Shown: positions 34,904 through 43,084 of the stretch, piece by piece | Layout: every line of letters begins with the position of its first letter | How positions within the stretch are numbered: position 1 is the first letter of the stretch | Assembly: GCF_003024195.1 (NCBI RefSeq) | Contig: NZ_KZ679058.1 | Coordinates: forward strand, 1 to 64,000 | DNA from: Streptomyces dioscori | Lineage (GTDB): Bacteria; Actinomycetota; Actinomycetes; Streptomycetales; Streptomycetaceae | Direction: 5' to 3' | DNA: 64,000 bases | The notes under the pieces: generated by a model | The model's database searches: none | Told to the model about the DNA's origin: nothing | Seen by the model: only the letters and a program-made list of their open reading frames with translations | Program-made: the position numbers and the translations under genes

Positions 34904-36268
34904 ATGCCTCGCCCCCTGCGGGTAGCCATAGTCGGAGCCGGCCCCGCCGGGATCTACGCCGCCGACGCGCTGTTGAAGTCCGCAGTGGCAGTCGAGCCCG
35001 GTGTCTCCATCGACCTCTTCGAGCGGATGCCGGCCCCCTTCGGGCTGATCCGTTACGGCGTGGCCCCCGACCACCCACGCATCAAGGGCATCATCACCGC
35101 CCTGCACCAGGTGCTCGACAAGCCGCAGATCCGCCTCTTCGGCAACGTCGACTACCCGGGAGACATCAACCTCGACGACCTGCGCGCCTTCTACGACGCG
35201 GTGATCTTCTCCACCGGGGCGACGGCCGACCGGCACCTCGACATCCCCGGCATCGGGCTGGACGGCTCGTACGGCGCGGCGGACTTCGTGTCCTGGTACG
35301 ACGGCCACCCGGACGTGCCGCGCACCTGGCCGCTGGAGGCCGAGAAGGTCGCCGTCCTCGGCGTCGGCAACGTGGCGCTCGACGTGGCCCGCATCCTCGC
35401 CAAGACCGCCGAGGAACTGCTCCCCACCGAGATCCCGCCGAACGTCCACGAGGGGCTCAAGGCCAACAAGGCCCTGGAGGTCCACGTCTTCGGCCGCCGC
35501 GGCCCGGCGCAGGCGAAGTTCAGCCCGCTGGAACTGCGGGAGCTGGACCACTCCCCGAACATCGAGGTCATCGTCGACCCCGAGGACATCGACTACGACG
35601 ACGGCTCGATCGCGACCCGGCGGGGCAACAAGCAGGCCGACATGGTCGCGAAGACCCTGGAGAACTGGGCGATCCGCGACGTCGGCGAGCGGCGGCACAA
35701 GCTGTTCCTGCACTTCTTCGAGTCGCCGACCGAGATCCTCGGCGAGGACGGCAAGGTCGTCGGTCTGCGCACCGAGCGCACCGAGCTCGACGGCACCGGC
35801 AACGTCAAGGGCACCGGCGAGTTCAAGGACTGGGACCTCGGCGCGGTCTACCGCGCCGTCGGCTACCTCTCCGACAAGCTGCCCAAGCTGCCCTGGGACG
35901 TCGAGTCCGGCACCGTTCCGGACAAGGCCGGCCGGGTGATCGAGGAGACCGGCGAGCACCTGACATCCACGTACGTCACCGGCTGGATCCGGCGCGGTCC
36001 GGTGGGCCTCATCGGCCACACCAAGGGCGACGCCAACGAGACGGTCGCCAGCCTGCTCGACGACCACGGGAACGGCCGGCTGCAGACGCCCGCCTCGCCG
36101 GAGCCCGAGTCGGTGGACGCGTTCCTCACCGAGCGGAACGTCCGCTTCACCACGTGGGAGGGCTGGTACCGCCTGGACGCCGCGGAGAAGGCGCTCGGCG
36201 AGCCCCAGGGGCGCGAGCGCGTGAAGCTCGTGGAGCGCGAGGACATGCTCGGCGCCAGCGGCGCGTAG
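34904..36268 (+). CDS. FAD-dependent ferredoxin-NADP+ reductase (FprA/adrenodoxin-reductase type)
   Basis: A 454-residue NADPH-ferredoxin reductase of the FprA family. The FAD Rossmann motif VGAGPAGIYAADAL opens the protein, followed by the family hallmark RYGVAPDHPRIKGI (about residues 50-63), the NADPH site VLGVGNVALDVARILA (about 153-168) with FGRRGPAQAKFSPLELREL, and the C-terminal GWIRRGPVGLIGHTKGDANETV. It probably supplies electrons to ferredoxins and P450s. An iron-box-like site upstream suggests iron control, and a strong terminator follows. A paralogue is encoded at 49717-51078. Confidence 0.94.
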   Translation: MPRPLRVAIVGAGPAGIYAADALLKSAVAVEPGVSIDLFERMPAPFGLIRYGVAPDHPRIKGIITALHQVLDKPQIRLFGNVDYPGDINLDDLRAFYDAVIFSTGATADRHLDIPGIGLDGSYGAADFVSWYDGHPDVPRTWPLEAEKVAVLGVGNVALDVARILAKTAEELLPTEIPPNVHEGLKANKALEVHVFGRRGPAQAKFSPLELRELDHSPNIEVIVDPEDIDYDDGSIATRRGNKQADMVAKTLENWAIRDVGERRHKLFLHFFESPTEILGEDGKVVGLRTERTELDGTGNVKGTGEFKDWDLGAVYRAVGYLSDKLPKLPWDVESGTVPDKAGRVIEETGEHLTSTYVTGWIRRGPVGLIGHTKGDANETVASLLDDHGNGRLQTPASPEPESVDAFLTERNVRFTTWEGWYRLDAAEKALGEPQGRERVKLVEREDMLGASGA

Positions 36269-36301
36269 CCTCCGCGGGAGGCGTTCGACATACCCGTCGA
36301 C

Positions 36302-36343
36302 GGGAGTGGCCCCAGCTGTGACAGCTGGGGCCACTCCCTTTTT
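36302..36343 (+). terminator. Intrinsic terminator
   Basis: An 18-bp inverted repeat (GGGAGTGGCCCCAGCTGT and its complement) with a short loop, followed by TTTTT at 36339-36343. This is one of the few classical hairpin-plus-T terminators in the window and it ends the ferredoxin reductase transcript. Confidence 0.95.
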
Positions 36344-36344
36344 C

Positions 36345-36370
36345 GCGTCCGGCGTCCGGCGTCCGGCGTC
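36345..36370. repeat. 8-bp GCGTCCGG tandem repeat
   Basis: Three GCGTCCGG units and degenerate continuation (GCGTCTGTTGTCC) directly after the terminator. No function is apparent. Confidence 0.7.
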
Positions 36371-36413
36371 TGTTGTCCGTTGTCCCTCTTCCGTCCGTAC
36401 GGCTTGCATTGTG

Positions 36414-36460
36414 AAACCGATCGGTTTACCTTCATGGGGAAGGGAAACCGATCGGTTTCC
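36414..36460. promoter_or_regulatory. Double palindromic operator of the SDR gene
   Basis: AAACCGATCGGTTT (36414-36427) and GGAAACCGATCGGTTTCC (36443-36460) are perfect palindromes with identical cores and centres 31 bp apart. They lie 32-78 bp upstream of the SDR start. The TetR gene immediately after the SDR is the natural candidate to bind them. Confidence 0.85.
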
Positions 36461-36491
36461 ATGTCGGGTCTGCTGAGGTTCGGAGAGAGTC

Positions 36492-37193
36492 ATGACCGCA
36501 ATCGAGGGTTCCGTCGTCCTGGTCACCGGTGGCGGCAGGGGAATCGGCAAGGCACTGGTGGACGGGCTGTTCGAGCGAGGCGCGAAGAAGGTGTACGCCA
36601 CCGCACGCGACCCGCGGACCGTCACGGACACCCGCGCCGTACCGCTGGCCCTGGAGGTCACCGACCCCGCGTCCGTCGCGGCCGCCGCGGAACGGGCCGG
36701 CGACATCACCGTCCTGATCAACAACGCGGGTGTCTCCATGCACACGTCGTTCCTGGACTCGCCGGTCGACGACGTCCGCAAGGACTTCGAGACGAACTTC
36801 TACGGGCCGCTGCTCACCGCCCGCGCGTTCGTCCCCGTGATCGAGCGCAACGGCGGCGGCCACATCCTGAACGTCCACTCCGTGCTGTCGTGGATCGGCC
36901 TGGCCGGCTCGTACAGCGCGTCCAAGGCGGCGCTCTGGTCCCAGACCAACTCCCTGCGGCTCGACCTCGCCCCGCGCGGGATCAGCGTCACCGGGCTGCA
37001 CGTCGGTTACGTCGACACCGACATGACCGCGGCGATCGACGCGCCCAAGTCCTCGCCCGTGGATGTGGCGGCGCAGGCGCTCGACGGCATCGAGAGCGGA
37101 GCCTTCGAGGTGCTCGCCGACGATCTGACCCGCCAGGTCAAGTCCGGCCTGTCGGCCGACCTCTCGGTCCTGTACCCGCAGCTGGTCGCCTGA
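36492..37193 (+). CDS. Short-chain dehydrogenase/reductase
   Basis: A 233-residue classical SDR. It has the nucleotide-binding TGGGRGIGKALV (about residues 12-23), NNAG at about 76-79, the catalytic Ser in NVHSVLSW and Tyr/Lys in SYSASKAA. The C-terminal part is short, typical for SDRs of this length. The substrate is unknown. It is controlled by a twin palindrome upstream and is followed 110 bp later by a TetR gene in the same direction, a frequent efflux/detoxification-like arrangement. Confidence 0.93.
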   Translation: MTAIEGSVVLVTGGGRGIGKALVDGLFERGAKKVYATARDPRTVTDTRAVPLALEVTDPASVAAAAERAGDITVLINNAGVSMHTSFLDSPVDDVRKDFETNFYGPLLTARAFVPVIERNGGGHILNVHSVLSWIGLAGSYSASKAALWSQTNSLRLDLAPRGISVTGLHVGYVDTDMTAAIDAPKSSPVDVAAQALDGIESGAFEVLADDLTRQVKSGLSADLSVLYPQLVA

Positions 37194-37256
37194 CCGGCAC
37201 GCGGCACGCGGCATGCGGCGCACGGCGCACGGCATGCGGTACTCGGCGGACGCGGT

Positions 37257-37280
37257 AGAACGGTCGGTTTCTGCCGACCG
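37257..37280. promoter_or_regulatory. Putative autoregulatory TetR site / hairpin
   Basis: CGGTCGG-TTTCTG-CCGACCG (37261-37280) is an inverted repeat with 7-bp perfect arms. The segment AGAACGGTCGGTTTC beginning at 37257 also resembles the AAACCGATCGGTTT operator upstream of the SDR (11 of 15 positions). It lies 24 bp before the TetR start. Confidence 0.5.
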
Positions 37281-37303
37281 GGCGACGGAGGTAGCCTCGC
37301 CCC

Positions 37304-37873
37304 ATGGTCACCACCACGGACAAGACATCCACGAGGGACCGGCTGCTCGACGCGGCCACGGAACTCTTCTACCGCGACGGCGTCTCCCTCGGCGTCGAGG
37401 CGCTGTGCCGGGCCGCCGGGGTGTCCAAGCGCTCCATGTACCAGCTCTTCGCGAGCAAGGACGAGGTGCTGGCGGCGAGCCTGGAGCGGCGGGCACCGGA
37501 GTACGGGCGGATGCTGCACGTCGGTCCCGAGGACCCGCGGTCGCCCCGGGAGCGGATCCTGTACGTCTTCGAGCAGCTGGAGCGGGTGGCTGCGCAGGAC
37601 GACTACCGGGGATGTCCGTTCCTGTCGGCGCTGGTCGAACTGAAGGACCCCGGGCATCCGGCCAGTGTCGTGGCCCTGCGGGTCAAGGGCGCCCTGGTCG
37701 AGGCGTTCCGCGTGGACGCGGAGCGGGGTGGTGCGCGTGATCCGGAACTCCTGGCCCGCCAGCTCACGCTGATCTTCGACGGGGCGAGTGCGCGGGCGGG
37801 CGCGAAGGCGGAAACGCTGTCGGGCCTGACGACGACCACGGCGGCGGCGCTGCTGGATGCGGCGGGCATGTAG
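37304..37873 (+). CDS. TetR-family transcriptional regulator
   Basis: A 189-residue TetR protein. Its helix-turn-helix (about residues 10-56) contains LDAATELFYRDGVSLGVEALCRAAGV and SKRSMYQLFASKDEV, the latter a pattern typical of regulators of small oxidoreductase genes. The C-terminal half has the RGCPFLSALVEL motif (Cys near residue 104) seen in a TetR subgroup that may respond to electrophiles. That idea is inference. It is downstream of the SDR and is the probable repressor acting at the 36414-36460 palindromes. Confidence 0.9.
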   Translation: MVTTTDKTSTRDRLLDAATELFYRDGVSLGVEALCRAAGVSKRSMYQLFASKDEVLAASLERRAPEYGRMLHVGPEDPRSPRERILYVFEQLERVAAQDDYRGCPFLSALVELKDPGHPASVVALRVKGALVEAFRVDAERGGARDPELLARQLTLIFDGASARAGAKAETLSGLTTTTAAALLDAAGM

Positions 37874-37884
37874 CTCTCTGCGGG

Positions 37885-38095
37885 CCGGTGGGGCGGGCCG
37901 CGTGGTGCCCCCGAAGGCCCGGTGGGGGCGGGCCGCGCAGTTCCCCGCGCCCCTGAAAAACGGGGCTGCGCCCCAGTTTTCAGCCCCGCAGCCCCGCAGC
38001 CCCGCCGGGTGCTTGGGGGCGCGGGGAACTGCGCAGTCTTTTGTCTTCAGGGGCGCGGGGAACTGCGCGCTCAGCCCCCACCGGCCCGCAGCCGC
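37885..38095. repeat. Streptomyces-type GC-rich intergenic repeat cluster
   Basis: Multiple direct and inverted copies of a GCGCAGTTCCCCGCGCCCCT-like module (for example 37936-37955 and, inverted, about 38013-38037 and 38050-38070) with a long hairpin around GGGGCTGCGCCCC. Related copies occur at 49686-49725 and 51907-51965. This module is widespread in Streptomyces intergenic DNA, and it separates convergent TetR and Lrp genes here. Confidence 0.85.
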
Positions 38096-38118
38096 ACGCC
38101 AACCCAGGTTGCCAATGG

Positions 38119-38595
38119 TCAGCTCCGGGCCGAACGGCCGATCGACTCCACGAGCGGCAGCACCCGCTGCGGCACCCGTTCCCGCAGCGCCACCTCCGTC
38201 CGCGTACGGACGACCCCCGGCAGACTGATCAGCGCCTGGATCACATCTTCGAGGTGGCCGTTGTCCCGCGCCACGACCCGCGTCAGCAGATCCCCGCCAC
38301 CGGTGATCGAGAACGCCTCGATGATCTCCGGAACGGCGGCCAGCGCGTCCCCCACGTCGTCGAGATGGCCCTGGGTGACCTCGATGTGCACGAACGCGAG
38401 CACCGGGTGACCGAGCGAGGCGGGGGAGAGCGAGGGGGTCGTCCCGGTGATCACACCGTCCCGTTCCAGCCGGTCGAGCCGCGCCTGCAGCGTGCCGCGG
38501 GCCACCCCGAGGACACGGGCGTACTCCCGCACGCTGGTGCGCGGCTGCTCCAGGAGCAGCCGGAGGATACGGGTGTCGAGCTCGTCCACGGCCAT
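38119..38595 (-). CDS. Lrp/AsnC-family transcriptional regulator
   Basis: A 158-residue Lrp/AsnC protein. The N-terminal winged helix-turn-helix occupies about residues 4-60 (LDTRILRLLLEQPRTSVREYARVLGVARGTLQARLDRL, split over helices 1-3). The C-terminal RAM/AsnC ligand domain (about 68-150) includes SITGGGDLLTRVVARD. It is divergent from a FUSC-family membrane protein, and a palindrome CTGTACCAATGGCACAG lies between them. An amino acid or aromatic-acid ligand is plausible but not shown. Confidence 0.92.
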   Translation of the reverse strand: MAVDELDTRILRLLLEQPRTSVREYARVLGVARGTLQARLDRLERDGVITGTTPSLSPASLGHPVLAFVHIEVTQGHLDDVGDALAAVPEIIEAFSITGGGDLLTRVVARDNGHLEDVIQALISLPGVVRTRTEVALRERVPQRVLPLVESIGRSARS

Positions 38596-38636
38596 GGTCC
38601 GTTGGTCTCCCTGTGGTCCGGAGTGATCGTTCCCGA

Positions 38637-38653
38637 CTGTACCAATGGCACAG
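38637..38653. promoter_or_regulatory. Putative Lrp-type operator
   Basis: CTGTACCAATGGCACAG is a 17-bp imperfect palindrome around a central A, 42 bp upstream of the Lrp gene and about 190 bp before the FUSC gene. It fits autoregulation and control of the divergent transporter-like gene. Confidence 0.6.
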
Positions 38654-38840
38654 TGGATCAGCCGCCTGTTGAGCCATTACCCCTCCCATGCTTAACGTGG
38701 CCGTATTGATGGCGTCGTGAAGCGCCGGACGGCAAGGAAGCCGCACCGGACACACGGCGCCATTGCCATGCCTGTGGACCGTGTCCGCGGGCCATGTGCG
38801 CAAGGTGTCATCGACGCGGAACGGGGGCGGGCAACCGACG

Positions 38841-40337
38841 GTGAAGAAGATGTTCATGGCTCCGGATCCGGGCCTGCTACGGCTACGGCTCTCGCTGCGC
38901 GCGGTGCTCGGCATCGGTCTCGCGGTGGCCCTGTCGGAGCTCGCCGGACTCTCGCTGCCCGCCTCGATCACCGGGGGCCTCACCGCGCTCCTCGCGCTGT
39001 TCACGGTCGGGGACGCGACCGTGCGGGGCCAGGCGGTCACCACCGCCCTGCTGCCCGCCGTCGGCTTCCCCGTACTCGCCCTCGCGGCCGTCCTGCACGC
39101 GGTGCCGACCGTCCGCGACGCCGTCTGGCTGGCCGTCGTCCTCGGCGGGGTGTACGCCCGCCGCTGGGGCCCCCGAGGTCACGCGCTCGGCATCTTCGCG
39201 TTCATGACCTTCTTCATCACCCAGTTCCTGCACGCCGTCCCGGCCCAGCTTCCCCAGCTGTACGCCGCGATGACCCTGTCGCTGGCCGCGTCCTCGGCGG
39301 TGCGGTTCGGCGCGTGGTGCATCGAGCGGCGCACTCCCGCCCCGGTCGCGCCCGCGCCGCCCACCGGCCGCGGCCTCGCCCGGCCGACCACCCGCCAGGC
39401 CTTCCAGGCGACGGCCGCCTGCGCGTTCGCCATCGCCGCGGGCCAGATCCTGTCGCACGAACGCTGGTACTGGGCCGTCGGCACCGCCTGGTGGATCTTC
39501 GTGAACACCTCCTCGCGCGGCGAGACCCTGGTGCGGGGCTTCCGACGGGTCCTCGGCACCGTCATCGGTATCGCCGTCGGCCTGGTGATCGCCGTCCCGC
39601 TGGACGGAGCCGCCGCTCCCACCGCGGGGCTCGTCGCGGTGTGCGTGTTCGGCATCTTCTACGCGGCCGCGGTGTCCTACACGTGGATGATGCTGGCCGT
39701 GACGGTGATGGCGGGCCTGCTGTACGGGCTGCTGGGCGTGCTCGACCCGGGGCTGCTGCTGCTGCGGGTGCTGGAGACGGGGGCGGGGGCGCTCGGCGCG
39801 GCACTCGCCGTCCTGCTGGTCCTGCCGGTGACCACGCACGCCACCACCGACGCCTGGATCGGGCGGGCGCTGCACTGCGTCCACGCATGCACCTCCGAGG
39901 CCGCCGCCCGCCTGGCCGGGTCCCCGGCCGCCGACCCGGCCCGCCATGTCGCCGAGCTGGAATCGCTGCTGGGCCGGGTACGGCTCTCGCTGGCCCCGCT
40001 GGTCCATCCGCTCGCCCCGCTGCGGGCCCGCAGGACGAGGGCTCGCCAGGTCGTCGAACTGCTGGACCGGTGCGCGCTGGAGGTGCGCGGCCTGGCGTCG
40101 GTCGCCGCGGATCCCGACGCCTCCCACGACGAGCGGCTCGCCGCCGCCTGCTCACGGGTGGAAGCGGCGGTGGAGGCCCTGACCGGGCCCGCCGCGGCCC
40201 GCGCCGGGATCGACGTGCCCGCCCTCGCGGCGCACCCCGCCGTAGGTGAGCAGGCGCTGACACATCTGCATGGTCTTGAGCAGGCGCTGAAGGCACTCGC
40301 CGAGCCCTTGCGCAGCCGCTCGATCACTGTCGCCTGA
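38841..40337 (+). CDS. FUSC-family (aromatic acid exporter-like) membrane protein
   Basis: A 498-residue integral membrane protein. About ten hydrophobic segments fall in two clusters (about residues 10-175 and 205-335) separated by a short hydrophilic loop, followed by a C-terminal cytoplasmic helical domain of about 160 residues. This is the FUSC/YccS-like layout of fusaric-acid and aromatic-acid exporters. The recurring half-repeat RQAFQATAACAFAIAAGQ begins the second cluster. GTG 38841 is chosen because upstream sequence has no membrane or coding character; ATG 38850 is possible. It is divergent from an Lrp regulator, which may sense its substrate. Confidence 0.82.
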   Translation: MKKMFMAPDPGLLRLRLSLRAVLGIGLAVALSELAGLSLPASITGGLTALLALFTVGDATVRGQAVTTALLPAVGFPVLALAAVLHAVPTVRDAVWLAVVLGGVYARRWGPRGHALGIFAFMTFFITQFLHAVPAQLPQLYAAMTLSLAASSAVRFGAWCIERRTPAPVAPAPPTGRGLARPTTRQAFQATAACAFAIAAGQILSHERWYWAVGTAWWIFVNTSSRGETLVRGFRRVLGTVIGIAVGLVIAVPLDGAAAPTAGLVAVCVFGIFYAAAVSYTWMMLAVTVMAGLLYGLLGVLDPGLLLLRVLETGAGALGAALAVLLVLPVTTHATTDAWIGRALHCVHACTSEAAARLAGSPAADPARHVAELESLLGRVRLSLAPLVHPLAPLRARRTRARQVVELLDRCALEVRGLASVAADPDASHDERLAAACSRVEAAVEALTGPAAARAGIDVPALAAHPAVGEQALTHLHGLEQALKALAEPLRSRSITVA

Positions 40338-40860
40338 CGGCGCCCCGACCTCCTACAGGGCTGTCGCCTGACGCCGTCCCGACCCCCTACGGGCCGAGGC
40401 CCGCCCGCTCGCCCCGCCCACGCGTCCGAAGGCCTGCGACTGGACACCGGTATCGGTGCCGGTGCCGGTGGAGGAGGGGTGGGCGGCTGGCTCGACCGCG
40501 TACGGGCGGGCCGTCAGGGAGTGGCCGAGCGGCACGACCGCGGGCCCGTTCCCGAAACCGTCGCCGGCCGCCTCGTCGAGCAACCGTCCCGGGCGAGCAG
40601 CCTGCGCGGGATGCGCCCGACGCCGGGTCGACGGCCGCCGCCACGCCGGTGTTCCACCGCACCTACGAGGGGCCGGCACAGCATCCCGCGTACGTGCGCC
40701 ATCCGGAGGCGGCCGCGCGGGCGCGCGGCGAGACGCCCGGGGAGCCCGGCCGCTCCAACCGTTTGGTCTAGGCCATTCGCTGCTACCGTCGCCCCCAGGA
40801 ACCTGACTGACAGGAACCCGAGAAGGGCGTGGCAATGACGTGGCACCGAGAGGGGACGCA
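40338..40860. other. 523-bp region mostly without intact gene
   Basis: It contains a direct repeat of the FUSC gene tail (CTGTCGCCTGACGGCG/CCTGACGCCG, about 40328-40375), GGTGCC-type hexamers at 40450-40470, and a split reading frame at 40479-40771 described separately. A promoter for the downstream lactonase must lie near 40770-40850. Confidence 0.6.
40479..40771 (+). pseudogene. Split small reading frame, probable frameshifted hypothetical gene
   Basis: Two stretches with strong coding-like GC3 lie in different frames. The first reads VGGWLDRVRAGRQGVAERHD and GPVPETVAGRLVEQ from 40479. The second, shifted by -1, reads ATPVFHRTYEGPAQHPAYVR and ends RSNRLV with TAG at 40769-40771. Joined, they would make a protein of about 97 residues with an acidic/basic pattern like a normal Streptomyces gene. 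The switch lies roughly between 40580 and 40625. I do not recognise the family. A sequencing error is an alternative to real decay. Confidence 0.5.
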
Positions 40861-41907
40861 GTGACGGACGGCGGCGGCGGACGACAGCGACGGGCGTACA
40901 TCGGCTCCTTCACGGCGGCGGGAGGGCTGGGCGTGCTCACCGCCGCCGTGGACGGTGACACCGGCGCGCTGACGCTGCTGAGCGCCGTGAACAGCGTCGC
41001 CGACCCCTCCTACCTGGCCCTGTCGCCCGGCGGAGACATGCTCTACGCGGTGAGCGAGACGACCCAGGGCGCGGTCGCCGCCTACCGGGTGAAGGGCGAC
41101 GAGCCGGCCCTGGCCGGCCCGCCCACCCGGGTCGGCGGCAGCGGACCCACGCATCTGAGCCTCTTCGACGGCCATGTGCTCACCGCCAACTACGGCTCCG
41201 GCAGTGTCAGCGCCGTACCCGTGCGCCACGACGGGAGCCTCGGCGCCGTCTCAGGGGTGCTGCAGCACGAGGGCGCGGGCCCGCACACCCAGCGCCAGCA
41301 GGGCCCGCACGCCCACCAGGTCCAGCCCGATCCGAGCCGCCGGTGGGCGGTGAGCGTCGACCTCGGCACCGACTCGGTCCGGGTGTGCGCGCTGCGCGAC
41401 GGCACGCTCGCGCTGCACCGGGAGATCGCGCTGCGGCCCGGTTCGGGCCCCCGCCACCTGGCGTTCCACCCGGACGGCGAGCGCGCGTACGTCCTCAACG
41501 AACTCTCGCCGACCGTCACCGCGTGCCGCTGGGACGCCGTCAAGGGCGCGCTCAAGCCGGTGGGGGAGACCGCCGTGCTGGCCGATCTCCCGGACGGGGA
41601 CGCCTATCCGTCCGGCATCGTGGTGTCGCCCGACGGCCGCTTCGTATGGACCGCCACGCGCGGCCAGGACGTCGTCTCCGTGCTCGTGCCCGGCACGCCC
41701 GACGAGGGCCTGAGACTGGTCGCCACGGTCCCGTGCGGCGGCATCTGGCCGCGCGCCCTGGCCCTGGACCCGACAGGCCGCTTCCTGTACGTGGCCAACG
41801 AGCGGTCGGGGCATGTCGCGTGGTTCCCGGTGGACCCCGACACGGGCATCCCGCAGCGTGGCGGGTCGGTCAAGGCCCCCGCGGCGTCCTGCGTGGTGCT
41901 CGACTGA
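40861..41907 (+). CDS. Lactonase-family beta-propeller (6-phosphogluconolactonase-like)
   Basis: A 348-residue seven-bladed propeller of the lactonase family (YkgB/Pgl type). Repeating blade motifs are visible: SYLALSPGGDMLYAVSE, RHLAFHPDGERAYVLNELS, SGIVVSPDGRFVWTATRG and RALALDPTGRFLYVANERSGHV. The His/Gln-rich GPHTQRQQGPHAHQVQPDPS (about residues 137-156) is a family hallmark near the proposed active site. There is no signal peptide. GTG 40861 follows GAGAGGGGA; an in-frame GTG at 40840 lacks one. In Streptomyces its exact metabolic role is unsettled. Confidence 0.9.
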   Translation: MTDGGGGRQRRAYIGSFTAAGGLGVLTAAVDGDTGALTLLSAVNSVADPSYLALSPGGDMLYAVSETTQGAVAAYRVKGDEPALAGPPTRVGGSGPTHLSLFDGHVLTANYGSGSVSAVPVRHDGSLGAVSGVLQHEGAGPHTQRQQGPHAHQVQPDPSRRWAVSVDLGTDSVRVCALRDGTLALHREIALRPGSGPRHLAFHPDGERAYVLNELSPTVTACRWDAVKGALKPVGETAVLADLPDGDAYPSGIVVSPDGRFVWTATRGQDVVSVLVPGTPDEGLRLVATVPCGGIWPRALALDPTGRFLYVANERSGHVAWFPVDPDTGIPQRGGSVKAPAASCVVLD

Positions 41908-41963
41908 CAGTTCCGCGGAGAGGCTGCTGAGGGGCCGCTGAGGGGCCCTCCGGAAGGTTCGGC

Positions 41964-42010
41964 AACCCCGAAGGGCCCGGCTCCGGAGACGGAGCGGGCC
42001 CTTCGGGGTT
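41964..42010. terminator. Bidirectional hairpin terminator
   Basis: AACCCCGAAGGGCCC...GGGCCCTTCGGGGTT, a 21-bp stem with one bulged base and a GAGA-type loop, between the convergent lactonase and CbiX-like genes. Confidence 0.9.
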
Positions 42011-42041
42011 GGTGCCTGTGCGGGACCGCGCGGTCGGCGCG

Positions 42042-42965
42042 TCAGCGGACCGGCGCGCCCTGCGGCTGCGGCGGCGCGATACCGAGCGCCGACGTGTACT
42101 TGGCGAGCGCCAGCTTGCCGATCGCGGGGTACGGGCCCAGCGCCTCGGCGGCGGAACAGCCCGCCTCCTTCGCGGCCTCGTCGAGCAGACCCGGGTCGAG
42201 CTCGGGGCCGATCAGATACGGGGCGAGCGCCAGCTGCTGGGAGCCGGAGCTGCGCAGCTGCTCCGCGGTGGCCGCGATCGAGCCCTCCTCGTCCAGCGCC
42301 GCCGCCATCACGGGCACGGCGAGTCTCGCGGCGAGCAGCATGCCGGTGATCCCGGCCGCCTGCACCGCCTCGTCCCCGCCCACGGACGCCAGGATGATGC
42401 CGTCCGCGGCGGTCGCCACCGTGAACAGCCTGGCCCGGTCGGCGCGCGCGAGGCCCGCCTCGGACAGGCGCACGTGCAGCGCCTCGGCGAGCAGCGGGTG
42501 CGGGCCGAGCACGTCCGTCAGGTCGGCCGCGACACGGCTGTCCATGACGGCCTGGCGGACGCGGCGCAGCAGCGCGTTGTCCGGGCCGGCGAGCAGCGGC
42601 ACGACCACGGCGACGGGCCCGTCGGGCTCCACCACGTCCACACCGGCCGCGCGGGCCTGCTCGAAGCGCTGCGCACGCTCCTCGGAGGCGTGCGCGAGCA
42701 CCGACTGGAGGGTGGGGAACTCGGCGTCGTCCCCGTCGAGGTACCCGATCCTGGCGTCGAGGCCGGGGAGCTCGGAGCGCGCGATGCTCACGACCTCCTC
42801 GACGAGGCTGCGGGTGGCGGTGCTGGGCGTGCCCGGCACCGCGAGGACGAGCGCGGGCGCGCCCTCGGGAGCCGCCAGCGGTTCCGGCCGGCGGTGCCGA
42901 CCGGGCTGGCGGGGTCGCGGCATTCGTACTGGCAGGCCGGACGCGGGCCCAGTGGGGGAGCTCAT
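42042..42965 (-). CDS. CbiX/sirohydrochlorin chelatase-like protein, active-site histidines absent
   Basis: A 307-residue protein of the CbiX/CbiK-type chelatase superfamily: two similar alpha/beta halves (about residues 38-150 and 155-285), the first with VPLLAG and the second with LAPYLIGPELDPG. The motif that normally begins with the catalytic His (HGS/HGT) reads VPGTPS here, and the second metal-binding His region reads GPDNALLRRV. Ferrochelatase-type activity is therefore doubtful. The first 35 residues are Pro/Arg-rich. It lies between a lactonase and a BadF-type kinase, with no siroheme or nitrite genes nearby. It might be a regulatory or scaffold relative. Confidence 0.75.
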   Translation of the reverse strand: MSSPTGPASGLPVRMPRPRQPGRHRRPEPLAAPEGAPALVLAVPGTPSTATRSLVEEVVSIARSELPGLDARIGYLDGDDAEFPTLQSVLAHASEERAQRFEQARAAGVDVVEPDGPVAVVVPLLAGPDNALLRRVRQAVMDSRVAADLTDVLGPHPLLAEALHVRLSEAGLARADRARLFTVATAADGIILASVGGDEAVQAAGITGMLLAARLAVPVMAAALDEEGSIAATAEQLRSSGSQQLALAPYLIGPELDPGLLDEAAKEAGCSAAEALGPYPAIGKLALAKYTSALGIAPPQPQGAPVR

Positions 42966-43084
42966 GGCGCCGAATGTTACTGGTTTCCGGGGCTCCCCTG
43001 TTCGGGGAGGGTGCAGGTGAGCGGTATCCGTCCGGTTTTGTCTGATGAGTTACGCGCGGAGCGATCTCCCTGGTTATCTGTGGA

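Noticed and set aside
40514..40846. A leftward 110-codon frame between FUSC and lactonase genes
   Set aside because: Its sequence is Arg/Gly/Pro-rich without structure, and the plus-strand frames in the same place have better coding character.
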